DNA of 64,000 bases, from positions 13,536,001 to 13,600,000 of the forward strand of contig OY821777.1 in NCBI GenBank assembly GCA_963682175.1. The letters run 5' to 3'. The position numbers were made by a program, and so were the translations under genes. The first letter of the stretch is position 1, and each line of letters begins with the position of its first letter. This DNA comes from Triglochin maritima (lineage: Eukaryota; Streptophyta; Magnoliopsida; Alismatales; Juncaginaceae). The notes beneath the pieces were generated by a model. That model saw nothing but the letters and a program-made list of their open reading frames with translations, did not search any database and was not told the DNA's origin. This document shows, one piece after another, positions 12,122 through 23,389 of the stretch.

Positions 12122-14332
12122 TGTTATGTCCCTAAACCGGATTAGGATTGGATTAGGGTTAATTTGGGTTAGAAGGGGGGTTTGCATAGGGATGGAGGAA
12201 GGAGTGGTGGATGTGATGGGAAGTATGGGTTGGGGTGTAGGGTGATGGTGTAGGGTGAGGGAGAGGTGATGGGGTGTAAGGTTATTTAAGTGTTTCTCTC
12301 TCTCTCTCTCTCTCTCTCTTTTCCTTACTTGCACTCTCTCACTCCCTCTCCATTTTTCTATCCGGCGACCAGAGGAGGAAGAAGGCTCGGAGGTTCCGGC
12401 GTGAGGAGGTCGTCGCGGGGAGGAGGACGCGCGTGAGGAGGACGGAGGCGTGAGCTTGCTCCGGCGTTTCGTCGTCTTCATTTGAGGTATGTCAACTTAT
12501 TAGTGTGGTTTGTTGCTCACCCAAGCGTGGGGGAGGCGTTGGTCGGGTCGGGAGAGGTTGGGGACCTCTCCGGCGACGCGTTCTTCGTAAAGCCTCGGCT
12601 GGCGCGAGGTTGAAGACGACCAACGGTCGACCGGATCCTTCGGGCGGTCGACCGTTTTAGCACTGTTTGCCCGACTTTAACCTTCACCGGTCGAACGATG
12701 CCTTGGGGCGGTCGACCGGTAGTGCATTATTGCTGGTGAGTTGGGATTTTCCTACCTGTTATCGGTCGACCGGTCCTTGTTGTGTTCGACCGGAACTTAA
12801 GTGTACCTGTTATTATTGTATGAATTGTTCGACCGATTTATATTGCGTTCGACCGATTGCATGTTTGTTCGACCGGTAGTATGTTTACGTTCGACCGTTT
12901 GATGACGTAGAATACTAGGTTGACCCTGTCTGTTTTCGGTCGACCGAGACCCCTGAGTCGGTCGACCGATAGAGTGGAATTTAATGTTGACCAGACTCCG
13001 GATTTTGACCTCGTTCGGTCGACCGGTTTTAGACCCTTGTTCGACCGTTGGGGGTTCTGTTTTGAGCGCAGCGGTAGACCGTTTTAGGAGTACGGTCGAC
13101 CGATTCCTTCCTGGAACCGGTCGACCGAATCGCCTCTTCCGGTCGACCGTTTGGGCCCAGGACAGAATTCCTGGTTCCCTTTTTGAACGCCAACTTTGTC
13201 CACGGAAACCCGTGTCCTCGCCTTGTGCGTGAGCCGGGAGGTGACGGTGGGCGCGTGATGCGTGCCTGCCCAGGGACCGCCGTTGGGAAGAGTGTGGGTG
13301 TTCGGGACGCGTCACCTCCATGTATGGACCGTGCCTTTTGAGATGATTGTTGGCACTTTGTAGTATAGCAGGCCTGAGGGATCGCGGATCCCAGTGTTGA
13401 TGTTGTGCGGGCACGCAACTGACGTTGGGTGAGGTGACTACCGGCCCTTGGGGCTACGGAGGTCGCTGCCCTGCTTTTATAGCGGCGCGGTTGGTGTTCG
13501 CGGCTCGAGGAGCCCGATGACCTGGCAGACTTCGGTCTGGATCTGTCCGATGTTGTGCCGGACTGTTGTGATGGACCACCGATGCTGTGCCGGTGATGCC
13601 GCCGAGGTTGTGCCGGCGATGATGATTGTTGGGCCGAGGCTGTGCCGGCTTGTTGTTTTCCTCGGCTGGGCACCTACCGAGATGATGTTGTTATACCTTC
13701 CGGGCGACGGCCCCGTTGGTCCCTGTGGCCCCGACCACTGAGATTTACAGATCTGTTTCTATCGGCGCGTAGACGTGACAGAGGCTCCCTGCCGAACCCT
13801 TGAGTAGTGTAGCTGCGTGTGGGGGGTGCGATGTCGCGGGCTACCAGACTGCATGTGCCTGCAGTAGGTCTCTTTGGGAGACCCGATGATTGATTGTCGG
13901 ACTGATGTCCTGTTTTACCCTTCGGGGGAACTGTTTTCCATTTCTGGTTATGCCATGACATGCTACTAGTATGATAGGTTCATTATGTGATGCATGCATA
14001 TAGGTGGGTTGGCATACGGGGTTTCCTTCTGGAAACTCAGGCATTGTTGTTGCATCTTTTTCAGGATCGCAGTAGGTCCGGGTGGGTGGTGACCGAGGAC
14101 GGAGCGCTTTGGAGTCGGATCCTCTTCGGCAGTTGCTAGACCGTACGACTACTTGTATTCTATTCCTTGTATCAGTATTGTAGTTGTACTTCTTTTGGAA
14201 AACTCCTTGTATTTTGGGTGCACCCGGATTTATACATTTATATATTTATATATTAGTGACGTTCCCGCGTGAGTTGTCTGTTATGTTGGTTATTTTGAAA
14301 TTTTAAATCTTCCGCTGTTTCGGGACGTTACA
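12122..14332 (+). mobile_element. 2.2 kb LTR-like non-coding element nested in gypsy
   Basis: This insert splits the gypsy RNase H. Its ends are TGTTATGTCCC and GGGACGTTACA, near inverted repeats of each other, and the flanks TGCCT (12117-12121) and TCCCT (14333-14337) are a 5 bp duplication with one mismatch. Internally it has a TATA-like TATTTAAG (12283-12290), a CT microsatellite, a candidate donor GAG|GTATGT (12487), an array of CGGTCGACCG palindromes (12624-13149), a GC-rich part and a candidate acceptor TTTTTCAG (ending 14064). It shares this plan with 50215-52192. Long open frames (up to 214 codons) overlap on both strands and follow the repeat, so I do not regard them as genes. The simplest reading is a solo long LTR, by its termini possibly of Tekay/Del type. 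Confidence 0.8.
12624..13149. repeat. Array of paired CGGTCGACCG palindromes (array 1)
   Basis: Ten exact GGTCGACCG and about eight one- or two-base variants (mostly GTTCGACCG) occur in 526 bp. Most neighbours are separated by 10-12 nt, for example the spacers GATCCTTCGGG, AGACCCCTGAGT and AATCGCCTCTTC. The spacers differ in sequence; the palindromes are conserved. Confidence 0.92.
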
Positions 14333-14337
14333 TCCCT

Positions 14338-15762
14338 TGAAGGCCTTGCTAACAAAGGAAACAAGCCTTCCTTGCTGCATGAGAACAGTTCCCATTCCAA
14401 CCCCACTAGCATCACACTCCACAATGAATGGCAATGAGAAGTTGGGGAGTGCCAACACAGACGCTGACACCATAGCTTCCTTCAATGCTCTGAATGCTCC
14501 TTCAGCTACTTCACTCCACTGGAAGGAGTTGTTTTTCAGTAGCTGGGTGAGGGGTCCTATAATGATGCCATAATTCTTGACAAACTTCTTGTAGTACCCA
14601 GTTAACCCTAAAAAAAACCTCAAAGCTTTGGTGGTCTTGGGCACAGGCCAATTCAGCATGCCCTCTATCTTCCTCCCATCCATAGCTACTTGCCCTTCTT
14701 GTATAATATGCCCTAGGTATTCCACCTGATGGACAACAAACTCACACTTGGGGAACTTCAGGAAGAGCTGGTTCTCTTGAAGTATTCTGAAAATCTTACT
14801 TAAGTGGGCAAGATGTTGCTGCATGCTGGAGCTATAGATCAGAATGTCATCAAAGAAAACCAGTATAAACTGCCTTAAATAAGGTTTGAAGATATCATTC
14901 ATGAGGTTTTGGAAGGTGGAGGGAGCATTAGTCAAGCCAAAAGGCATTACAACAAACTCATAGTGCCCTTCATGTGTTTTAAAAGTTGTTTTGTGGATAT
15001 CTTCCTTCTTCATTCTAATTTGATGGTACTCAGCCCTTAAATCTAGTTGGAGAATACCCTAGACCCATGCAATTCATCCAACAAATCATCCACCACAGGA
15101 ATGGGGTACTTGTCTTTGACAGTGGCTTGGTTAAGTACCCTATAATCTACACACATTCTCCAGGATCCATCACGCTTCTTGACTAAGAGAATGGGGGATG
15201 AATAGGGGTTGTGGCTGGGTCTAATGAATCCACTCCCTAAGGCCTCCCGAATTATTTCTTCTATGACAGTTTTTTGATAGGGAGGGTATTTATAAGGCGT
15301 GAGTGAGATAGGAGTGGTACCTTCCTTTAGGGGAATGGAGTGATCACAATCTCTGATAGGTGGAAGTTGTTTGGGAGTAGCAAATAGGCTCCAGTTCTGA
15401 TGAAGCAAATTCTTCAACTCAGGAGAGGGTATTGCTTCCAAGGCCTTGAGCACATCTTGTTCTTCAGTGGATAATTTCTTGATGGGCCGAGTCTGCAATA
15501 CAAAAACTTGCTTAGCCTGCCTTAAGTGCCTCCCCATCTCTTCAGGATTCAGTAAGGACACTAGTGGAATATCACTTCCCACCAACTTCCACCACTGATT
15601 TTGGTGTCTGAATTCCATGGTGAGGTTGTTGAAGTTCCAGCTGATAGTCCCCAATTGCTTCAGCAAATCCACACCAATGACAGCATCACAACCCCCCAAA
15701 GGCATCACATGGAAGTCCCACGCGAGGTTGAGCTTCTGCAGGACTAGGGAACAACAACACAA
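14338..15762 (-). pseudogene. Chromovirus pol 5' part: reverse transcriptase and RNase H start
   Basis: The RT shows CVDYRVLNQATVKDKYPIP, then MPFGLTNAPSTFQ, the active-site FFDDILIYS (FDD in place of the usual YVDD) and YLGHII. RNase H begins with ECDASGVGMG and is cut after SKAFKG by the nested element. A frameshift near 15043-15055 separates the YRVLN part from the MPFGLTNAP part; the bases for LDLRAEYHQIRM are present in the shifted frame. Non-functional. Confidence 0.9.
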
Positions 15763-17011
15763 TAACCCTCACATCCCACATTGTCCCCACTTGCTATTAG
15801 TACATTTCTCTTCTTGGAGGTGTCACACATGAGGTTAGTGGTTCTGACCACCTTAGGATCCAAGAAGCAATGTGTGATGCCTGAATCCATGAGGAAACAG
15901 ACCCTCCTAGTCTTGATTTGTCCTACCACCATCATGGTAGAGTCCTTCTTGATCCCACTAATTGCCTGGAGTAAGATTTCTGGTTCTTGTGGCTCTCCTT
16001 CATCCACTTGATCTGGATTTTCTTCTATCTCTTCATTTTCCTCACTTCTGTCCAGGCTGATGAGAAATGTCTTATTGGGGTCACACACATGATTTCTCGA
16101 CCATTTCTCATCACACTTGTAGCATAGCCCCTTGGCTCTTCTTCTCATCCTTTCTTGCTCTAGTTCATTAGGAGTGAAGTTGAGTACCCTTGGGGGTCGA
16201 GGCAGCTGGGATGGTTTGGGCCTAGGTGGTTCAGTTGCTGGAATTTTCCCTCTTCTGGTTACCAACTGTGCCTCCCTTTCGAACAGTCTAGCCAACCTTA
16301 AGGCTTCTCTAATGGTCTTTGGCTGCTCCACCCGTACTTTCCTCTCCAAATCCGACCTCAGCCACCCCCCTCCACACAAAGTGGCTCAAGAGGTGCTTCT
16401 CCGGAAGATCATTGATTATGTTACAAAGGTCCTCGAATCGACTTTGGTACTCCTCCAATGATCCAGCCTGTAAGAGGTGTTTCAGAAGAGCCAGGGGGTC
16501 CTCTCCTTGAAGCCCGAACCTTCCGTCCAAGGCTTCCACGAATTGTCCCCATTCCACAGTCTTGGAGTTTCGCCGCATCCACCTGAACCACTTCAAAGCC
16601 CTCCAGATAGAAGCCGGCGAATCGCACCTTCTGAGACTCGGGCGCCCGATGCACATCAAAATACTCTTCCGCCTTGAACACCCAATCTTGGGGTTCAGTA
16701 ACTCCGGCATAGGTCGGGAATTGGAGATGGACAGGCTTCACCTGGAAGGACAGGGGGTCGGGTAGTTGAGGACGGCTGGTCCAACGACCACCATCCTCCG
16801 GAGATCTGGATCTCCAGCTCGCCTCCACACGGTCAATCCGATGGTGTACCTTCGCAATCTCCTCCTTCAACAAGCTCCGGAATAGGTCGTACTGGTCCTC
16901 CTCGTCGTCCTCCGGTGCCGACGGTGGCTCTGATACCAAATTGATACCCCCAGTATCTCCGTCGGTCACCAAGTGATTCGCCCAAGCTCTTCTTCGCGTA
17001 TTATACGCCAT
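15744..17011 (-). pseudogene. Chromovirus gag and protease
   Basis: A candidate ATG at 17011-17009 lies inside the 5' LTR. The frame stays open through the LTR end and the primer-binding site (NLVSEPP) into an acidic then basic Gag. A zinc knuckle of CCHC type follows (CYKCDEKWSRNHVC) and then an aspartic-protease motif, FLMDSGITHCF (DSG). Frames shift near 16420 and 16310, so it is broken. Gag would package element RNA and protease would process the polyprotein. Confidence 0.85.
16925..16938 (-). other. Primer-binding site (initiator tRNA-Met)
   Basis: On the minus strand TGGTATCAGAGCCA lies 3 nt inside the 5' LTR. It matches the complement of the 3' end of plant initiator tRNA-Met, the usual primer for these elements. 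Confidence 0.93.
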
Positions 17012-17478
17012 TTCCAGGAAGAATCGGCCCGGAAACAAAGCAGGAAGGAGAAGGGAAGAGGAATCGAGTTTCGAGCACTCAAAAGCTTCGAATTGAACAA
17101 AACCTAGATTTTGAACGCAAAAACAAATCACGACCCAATTCAGGTCGTTACTTCTTATTTATACTAAAATGTATCTCAGGAAAGGTCGTTACAACCGAAT
17201 CTTCCAGTTTATTACAAAAATTGAACTAAATCGAAACATAATTGAATTCCCCTAATTTTACAGTTGTCGACGAAGAAGACGGATGAACAGTGATTAACGA
17301 CCCAAACTAACCAACAGTGGATTTGTTGCTTTGAATTTGGTCCGTTCGATCTGATTCTTGATTAAGTTGCACCCCTCCGATCTTCTTAAGTCATTCATCT
17401 GGAACCATTGGATCGGCAGAATAATCGGATCCACGGGTCCGCCCGATTAAGAAGTGGTTTTAACAGTTGGTGCTATCA
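16942..17478 (-). repeat. 5' LTR of the chromovirus
   Basis: Direct repeat of 9832-10368. It is followed on the minus strand by the primer-binding site, which makes it the 5' LTR, and it carries the start of the Gag reading frame at 17011. Confidence 0.95.
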
Positions 17479-17483
17479 AAATG

Positions 17484-18389
17484 ATAATCATATTACAAGG
17501 TTAAAACTTAAGATTACAAAATGTCAGATTACACAAGCGATACCAAATCAGTGATGCGCCTCAATGTGAACACAAACGAATAACACAAAATCCTTTTACT
17601 TTGTGAACTGCATTCAGGTTTCTGTTACTAATTATAAACACATACATTGGTCCACAACATTTATTATAAATGAGTAACTCAGAATTGCATGAGGTTGTAT
17701 CTTCTGACAATAGGTCACTGTCACCCAGATACATTGAAAGACTTGGGTATCATGCTTTATTTTATTTTATTGGTGTTTTCTGCCAGTTTTATGTTGCAGA
17801 CGTGCAGGAGCTTGTGAGACATATGCACCCGAAATCTGGTTAACTGCATAAGCGTTAACATGAACATTTATAAAAACAACTTTCACTAGAGCAGCTACAG
17901 TGACTCTGAACGAAATATCCTTTCCCCATGTTTGCACTTCATGTTTATAAAGATAAAACAGTGTTGAACATTGCTTATTTTTGTTTCCTAGCATGTATAT
18001 ATGTAACTTGGTGCTCAAAAATTGAATTAGCAATAAAAAATGAACTAGAATGGGAATTAATTTTCCCATTACCTTATATAAACTACCCCCTTACCTTATA
18101 TAAACTCCCTAAAGTCTCTCATTCTCTTCACACAAATCTCTCCAAATCTTCTCTAATCTTTCTCTAATTTCTTTGATTTTGGTGAAGACGGATCGAGTTT
18201 GAGCTAAAGAGTAAAGTCTAAAGCTACAAGGAAACCGCTGACTGCCGATTTCGTGACTCCTCTACTCTGTATTTCCCAGACTTTTCTAAACTTTTTAGTA
18301 GTTAATTTTAGTTAATCAACCATAATCATGACTTTCTCATTTATATAAAAAATCACTTTTTGTTTGCATATTTAGTAATTTCCATGACT
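17484..18389 (+). other. Upstream region of the hAT pseudogene
   Basis: No exon of DRM copy A is recognisable here. Between about 18070 and 18180 there are two TTATATAAAC words followed by a CT-rich leader, a plausible old promoter and 5' UTR for the hAT gene that follows. Confidence 0.4.
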
Positions 18390-18973
18390 ATAACATCTTA
18401 TTCTGAGGATTAAGGACCCACAACCCTCTCATGTTAATCCACCTAAATCTAAGAGAACTATGGGTACTAGAGAGAGAGAAACTAGTCCAGTATGGGATGA
18501 TTTTGATGAAGGACGGGATAATGAGGGTAATCCAACTGCTACTTGTAGACATTGTGGTAATGTATATTCGGCTAAGTCAAGTTGAGGAACCGATCAATTA
18601 GGTAGACATCAACTTTCACGTAAGGTTAGTAATAATTCTGCCTCAGTAGTGAGTTCACGTCAATTTGTTTTAGACACAGCTACTGACACTTTAAATTTTA
18701 GAAAATATTGTCTAATTAAAGGTAGAGAGATAATTGTTGATTTCATAATTAGAGATGAACTACCATTTAACATATGTAAATCTAAAAGCATTAGGTAAGC
18801 AATTCTCTACCATAATCCACAATTTAAATCATTTTGTAGAAAAACACTTAAAATATTGCATTTGATAAATTCGGTAAAAAAAGAGAAATCATGATTAATT
18901 ATTTTTCATCAAAAAACAATAAAGTAGTATTGACTAGTGATGTTTCGAACGATCCAAATAATTATTCTTACTG

Positions 18974-19502
18974 GGGTTAATTACAGTTTGACCCCCTGAA
19001 CTATGCATTGATATCACTTTGCCCTCCTGAACTTTCAAAGTTAACAGTTACCTCCCCTAAACTTTAATTTTGTAACATTTTGCCCCACTGAACTTCAAAA
19101 ACTCATTATTTAACACACATTCGACGTTTTTTTCCTAATTTTTTTGTTGTATCCCTAATACACTCCTAAACCTATATTTACGTGAAAGTTTGGATCGAAA
19201 TGGAGGTCGGATATGGTTGGAATTTTGGTCGAATTGAGTGTCAAACCGACCCAAATTCCAACCATATCTGACCTCGTTTCGATCCAAACTTTCACGTAAA
19301 TATAGGTTTAGGAGTGTATTACGGATACAACAAAAAAATTAGGAAAAAACGTCGAATGTGTGTTAAATAATGAGTTTTTGAAGTTCGGGGGGGCAAAGTG
19401 TTACAAAATTAAAGTTCAGGGGACATAACGGTTAACTTTGAAAGTTCAGGGGGGCAAAGTGATACCAAAACATAGTTCAGGGGGTCAAACTGTAATTAAC
19501 TC
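18974..19502. mobile_element. Mutator-type foldback MITE in the hAT gene
   Basis: A 529 bp near-complete palindrome starts GGGTTAATTACAGTTTGACC and ends with its complement. The flanks TTCTTACTG (18965-18973) and TTCTTATTG (19503-19511) form a 9 bp target duplication with one mismatch, as expected for Mutator-like MITEs. The ends carry the phrase CCCCCTGAACT and its relatives, widespread in plant MITEs. No coding capacity. Confidence 0.88.
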
Positions 19503-20609
19503 TTCTTATTGTTGCGTAACTGCTCATTATCTAGATGATTCATGGTGTTTAAATATAAAAAATCATTTCTTTTTTACCTATTTTACATCCTTGCACTACC
19601 AAGGTTATATTTGATCACATTAAATATGTTATCGTAGCTAATAATCTTTAAAATAAAGTGTGCAATTGCATTTGATAATGCTACTAATAATACTTCTACA
19701 ATACAAATGCTTATTAATTATTGTCGTCCACCTGTAGATGATTACTTCTTTCATATTAGATGTGTTTGTCATACTTTGAACTTAGTAGTACAAGATGAAC
19801 TTATCATAATTAAACCTTACTTATAAAATATTTGGAATGTGATTGCTTATGCAGGTCGTAGTAGTACATCTAGATATCGGCAATTTAGAGAATTTTGTGC
19901 ATATAATGAAATTAAACCTAGAAAGATTAAGTTAGATGTCCATCATAGATGGAATTCTACATATAAAATGTTAAAATGTTGTTTTCCTTATTATCTTACA
20001 ATTTGAAACTTTTATAATGACAAACAAAATAAGTACATGTTAACCGATTTAGATTGGAATAATTGTCAAATTGTGCATGATTTTTTAAAATATTTTTTCA
20101 TATTCATTACCAGATTAATTAAGTAGACAATATTACATCACCTCTAACATATTTATCTATGAATTACTTCCAATTACTACAATATTTGCGAAATATAGGC
20201 AAAATACTGGTTTTGTTGAAATTTTAATTGTAATAGAGGCTAAGTTTAATAAATAATGGAATCCTCCTCCATTTAGTTTTTGTTTAGCTTTTATTATGTA
20301 TCGTAAATGTATGATTACTGGTTTACAAGTTTTTCTTGAAACAAATTTTTGAAAATACGAATTATGGAAATTTCCAAAATCACGTAGATAGGTGTAAGTC
20401 TTTGTTAATCAAATATTTTGAAAAATATTAAAGATTATATAATGTAAATCAAATGTGTTCAAATGTTGCTAGTTTGTTATTATAACCACCTCCAACTACA
20501 ATGTACCATGATGATGACGACTCCGACGTCAACTCCCAATGGAATTGGTTAAGTCAAAAAAACAAAAATAGTGCAAACTGACACCCAAAATGATTTCACT
20601 ACATATTTA

Positions 20610-22649
20610 TGTTGGATTTCGTGCCCTATAGTATGTATATATTTTCGAAATTTTATAAACATATAGGATCGAAACATTCATATTTTCTTCGATTTTCATA
20701 TAGACATGCATTTGTTTGTCCTAATTATTTAACATGCATTAGAACAAACAAACAATTGCAAAGAGAATCATACCTAGAGGTTCTCTAAAACCTCTCAAAG
20801 ATCCGGAGTTGCGTTGACGGTTGAATCACCCGGTGGATTGTCTCCGAGTATTCACCAAACTCTAAACGAGATTGGAGAGAGAAGAGCTAGCCTCTCGATC
20901 TCCAATAAGGTTTAGAATCTAATTACTAACTCCTCTTTAGTTCCCTTGAGAAGATGATCTCTTAAAAACTAAAACTAAACTTAAGAATTAAGGGAATTTC
21001 GTGGAGAATTATGGAGAGAGTTTTTGCATGAGAAAAACAATGAATTAATTAATGAGGTAATGAGATAAACTTGTATTTATAAGTTCTCTCCAAATTACCT
21101 ATTCATGTGCAACTTCTTGCCCATGATTTCATGCAAACTTCCATCTAACAATCCATTATTTACTAATAAATAATCTCAGCCACAAATTAAATCAATTATG
21201 GACCAATTCCATGCATGATCTAATTAATTCTGCATAAAACCGTCTGGACCGGTCGGCCGTTTGAAGGTTCGGTCGACCGCTCGAACCAAGTTTCGGTCGA
21301 CCGTTTAACATTCGGTCGACCGCTCGCAACAATAAAATATTTCATCGCAATGTTCGGTCGACCGACCGATAGATTCGGTCGACCGTTCCGAACAGACGAA
21401 AATTCCCTGTTATCGGTCGAGACATGTCCGGTCGACCGTGCACGTTCGGTCGACCGTTTACGGTTAACCGGTCGACCGTTTGTGCACTGTACTGCAGATT
21501 TGTCAAATTTCGGTTTAACCCCTATAAAATTTGACATTTCGAGATTAGTAGTAAATTCACAACTTATGTAACATATTATCATATGTAATGATAAATCATT
21601 ACACCCCATAATATTTACATCACATATGAATTTAATTGAGATTCTAATTATGTTATTATTCACAACATAAGTTTGATTTTGCTTGTTCACCCCATGTGTC
21701 ATATTTTCTACATGAAACCCGACACATCTTATGAACTCAAAATCCCAATTTCTCGTTTCCCAATTCTGTGGTGTGACCTATAGGAGGATCTAAACTAAGT
21801 TGGCAATGATATTAAGAACTTAATATCACAAGCTATAAGCGGTATCTAGCTATACATTATAGCTCCCAATTAGTTAGATGTCTTAATTCCACTTGAATCA
21901 AAACCCGATCCATTTAGTGATGGAGTGCACCACTTGCGTCCGTCCCTTGCCTCATGATATTAAGAATACACACAAAGTAGTATTGTGTCACCTTTGTATT
22001 AGTATTCACTTCTTGATCTTTTTAAGCTAGTTATAAATATGTGACTTAACTCAAATCACATTGTGCACATTATAACTTTGCTTTATCAAGGGGCCCACTA
22101 ATATCATCACTCAATTAAGAGGGACAATGATAATCTTTTGACTAACTATCTTTTCCAACGAAAGTCATACTTAACCAACCAATGCCTTTACACTACACTT
22201 ATCGATAGCTTAAAAGATTAGTCTAATCAAACATTTCTTAAGTGATCGGATATAAGTCTCATATCAAAGGACCAAAGACACAGTAAAATATTAATGACAC
22301 AGAAACACATTTCTATAATATTTTACTTATTAGGTCTATTCAGTATACAAAAGTAATATTTTCCTCTTTTGCGTACCCGTGTTGTCACTCACTTGTGGAG
22401 CTACAATGATCTATGACCAACACGACAATCTTAACTCGGTAATTAATGTCACATGTTAATTACCATGATTGTGAATATCTTTTGTTTTATGTAAACCATT
22501 ATCTTTTAGAGCTCTACGGTTAAGGACCAAGAGCCTCTTCTTTAACACTTCTAAAAGACGAATAACACAAACAATGAACAAAATGATTTCTCATTCAATT
22601 CATAATAATTGACATTTAAAAGTAAAACTTTTAGAACACATTCCCTTCA
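20610..22649. mobile_element. 2.0 kb LTR-like element in the hAT gene
   Basis: Ends TGTTGGATTTCG and ATTCCCTTCA with the 5 bp duplication ATTTA on both sides (20605-20609, 22650-22654). It is AT-rich with no recognisable gag or pol. Its termini and composition differ from the elements at 12122, 39049 and 50215, yet it also contains a CGGTCGACCG array (21250-21478). A large solo LTR or a non-autonomous LTR element fits best; orientation is uncertain. Confidence 0.75.
21250..21478. repeat. CGGTCGACCG palindrome array 2, irregular spacing
   Basis: Eight exact GGTCGACCG and two variants occur in 229 bp. Spacers run from about 5 to 14 nt, unlike the 10-12 nt seen in the other arrays. The 160-codon frame across it is a translation of the repeat. 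Confidence 0.9.
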
Positions 22650-22930
22650 ATTTAAACAATGAAATTTACTTAAGTACAACTGAGTTAAAATCTTTTGACG
22701 TTTTAGGCAGGTGGAGAAAGAACTCAGGTTGGTTTCCAGTAGTATCTTTGATGGCACGAGACTTATTATGTCCTCCGACATCAACTAACTGTTGCGTCGG
22801 TGACTGTTTTTAGTGCTGGTAAACGTGTTTTGTCTGACAAGATGCAAAACTTGTCCGACAAGTCGATCGAGATGAGCGTAACCGGCTGAAGGCGACTTGG
22901 ACTTGAGACGCGAAGACTGGATCATGAACT

Positions 22931-23389
22931 CATTCGATGTACTTTTTGCATCTCGTAGTATTGATGTAGTAGGATTTCAATTTCTTGTATTTCCTTCTAC
23001 ATTGTACTCTGACATTGGCCATATATTCTTTTTAATTGATGTCTCGACTTAACAATTTTCGTTAATATCCTTTTTGTATTTTTTATAGTTTGTGATTGAC
23101 TACTGTGTCTGGAGTGCGGATTAGAGGCATTACACTGACTCATGTAAACTCTATAAGTATAGATATACTAGAAAGAACCCATATATGTTCATTTTTCAAT
23201 CGATTTGGTTCAACCCAACCCCCATAGTCACACACTCACACTCAACCCGAACTTAATCGGTTATACAAAAATCCGAAACCAAATCCAACCCAAGTTCTTA
23301 AAATCCCAACAACGACCCAATCCGAATAACCCCCCCCCCCCCCCCCCCCCCATGCTCAGACCACTTGAACAAAAAAAATCACATCCCAA
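22931..23389. other. Intergenic gap between hAT remnant and DRM copy B
   Basis: AT-rich, then a CCAACCC-rich low-complexity stretch (23200-23330) ending in a poly-C run. No gene recognised. Similarity to the flank of copy A starts about 23390. Confidence 0.5.
23330..23351. repeat. Poly-C run
   Basis: 22 consecutive C. A second run of 23 occurs at 29430-29452. Both lengths may be affected by sequencing or assembly. Confidence 0.9.

Larger units (their letters stand above)
9832..17478 (-). mobile_element. Ty3/gypsy chromovirus with nested insertion
   Basis: Two 537 bp LTRs (9832-10368, 16942-17478) start TGATACCCCC and end GGTGCTATCA on the plus strand. The 5 bp duplication AAATG flanks the whole (9827-9831, 17479-17483). 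Coding order on the minus strand is Gag, protease, RT, RNase H, integrase, chromodomain, the Ty3/gypsy chromovirus order. By eye the LTRs differ at about 15 of 537 positions (roughly 2.8%), suggesting an insertion of the order of a million years at commonly used plant rates. The coding region has several frameshifts and is broken in RNase H by the element at 12122-14332. It sits at the upstream end of DRM copy A, whose N-terminal exons are absent beyond it. Confidence 0.95.
18390..22930 (+). pseudogene. hAT-family transposase, dead and split
   Basis: A BED zinc finger is readable near 18485-18615 (SPVWDDFDEG, then CRHCGNVYS), broken by TGA at 18583-18585. After the MITE at 18974-19502 come RNase H-like hAT motifs: AHYLDDSW near 19530, CHTLNLVVQDEL near 19775 and LDVHHRWNSTYKML near 19935. 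The LTR-like element at 20610-22649 interrupts the C-terminus. The hAT dimerisation region resumes at 22650 with LSTTELKSFDVLGRWRKN and SLMARDLLCPPTST. Many stops and frameshifts make it non-functional. The parent was a BED-hAT transposase of cut-and-paste type. Confidence 0.85.

Noticed and set aside
12624..13149. Regularly spaced palindromes as a CRISPR array
   Set aside because: Repeats are 10 bp with 10-12 nt spacers in a plant nuclear genome; no cas genes and no matching repeat or spacer size.
12797..13961. Overlapping long open frames (up to 214 codons) on both strands
   Set aside because: They run through the CGGTCGACCG array and its GC-rich flank, are rich in Arg/Ser/Thr/Pro set by the repeat, and show no domain.
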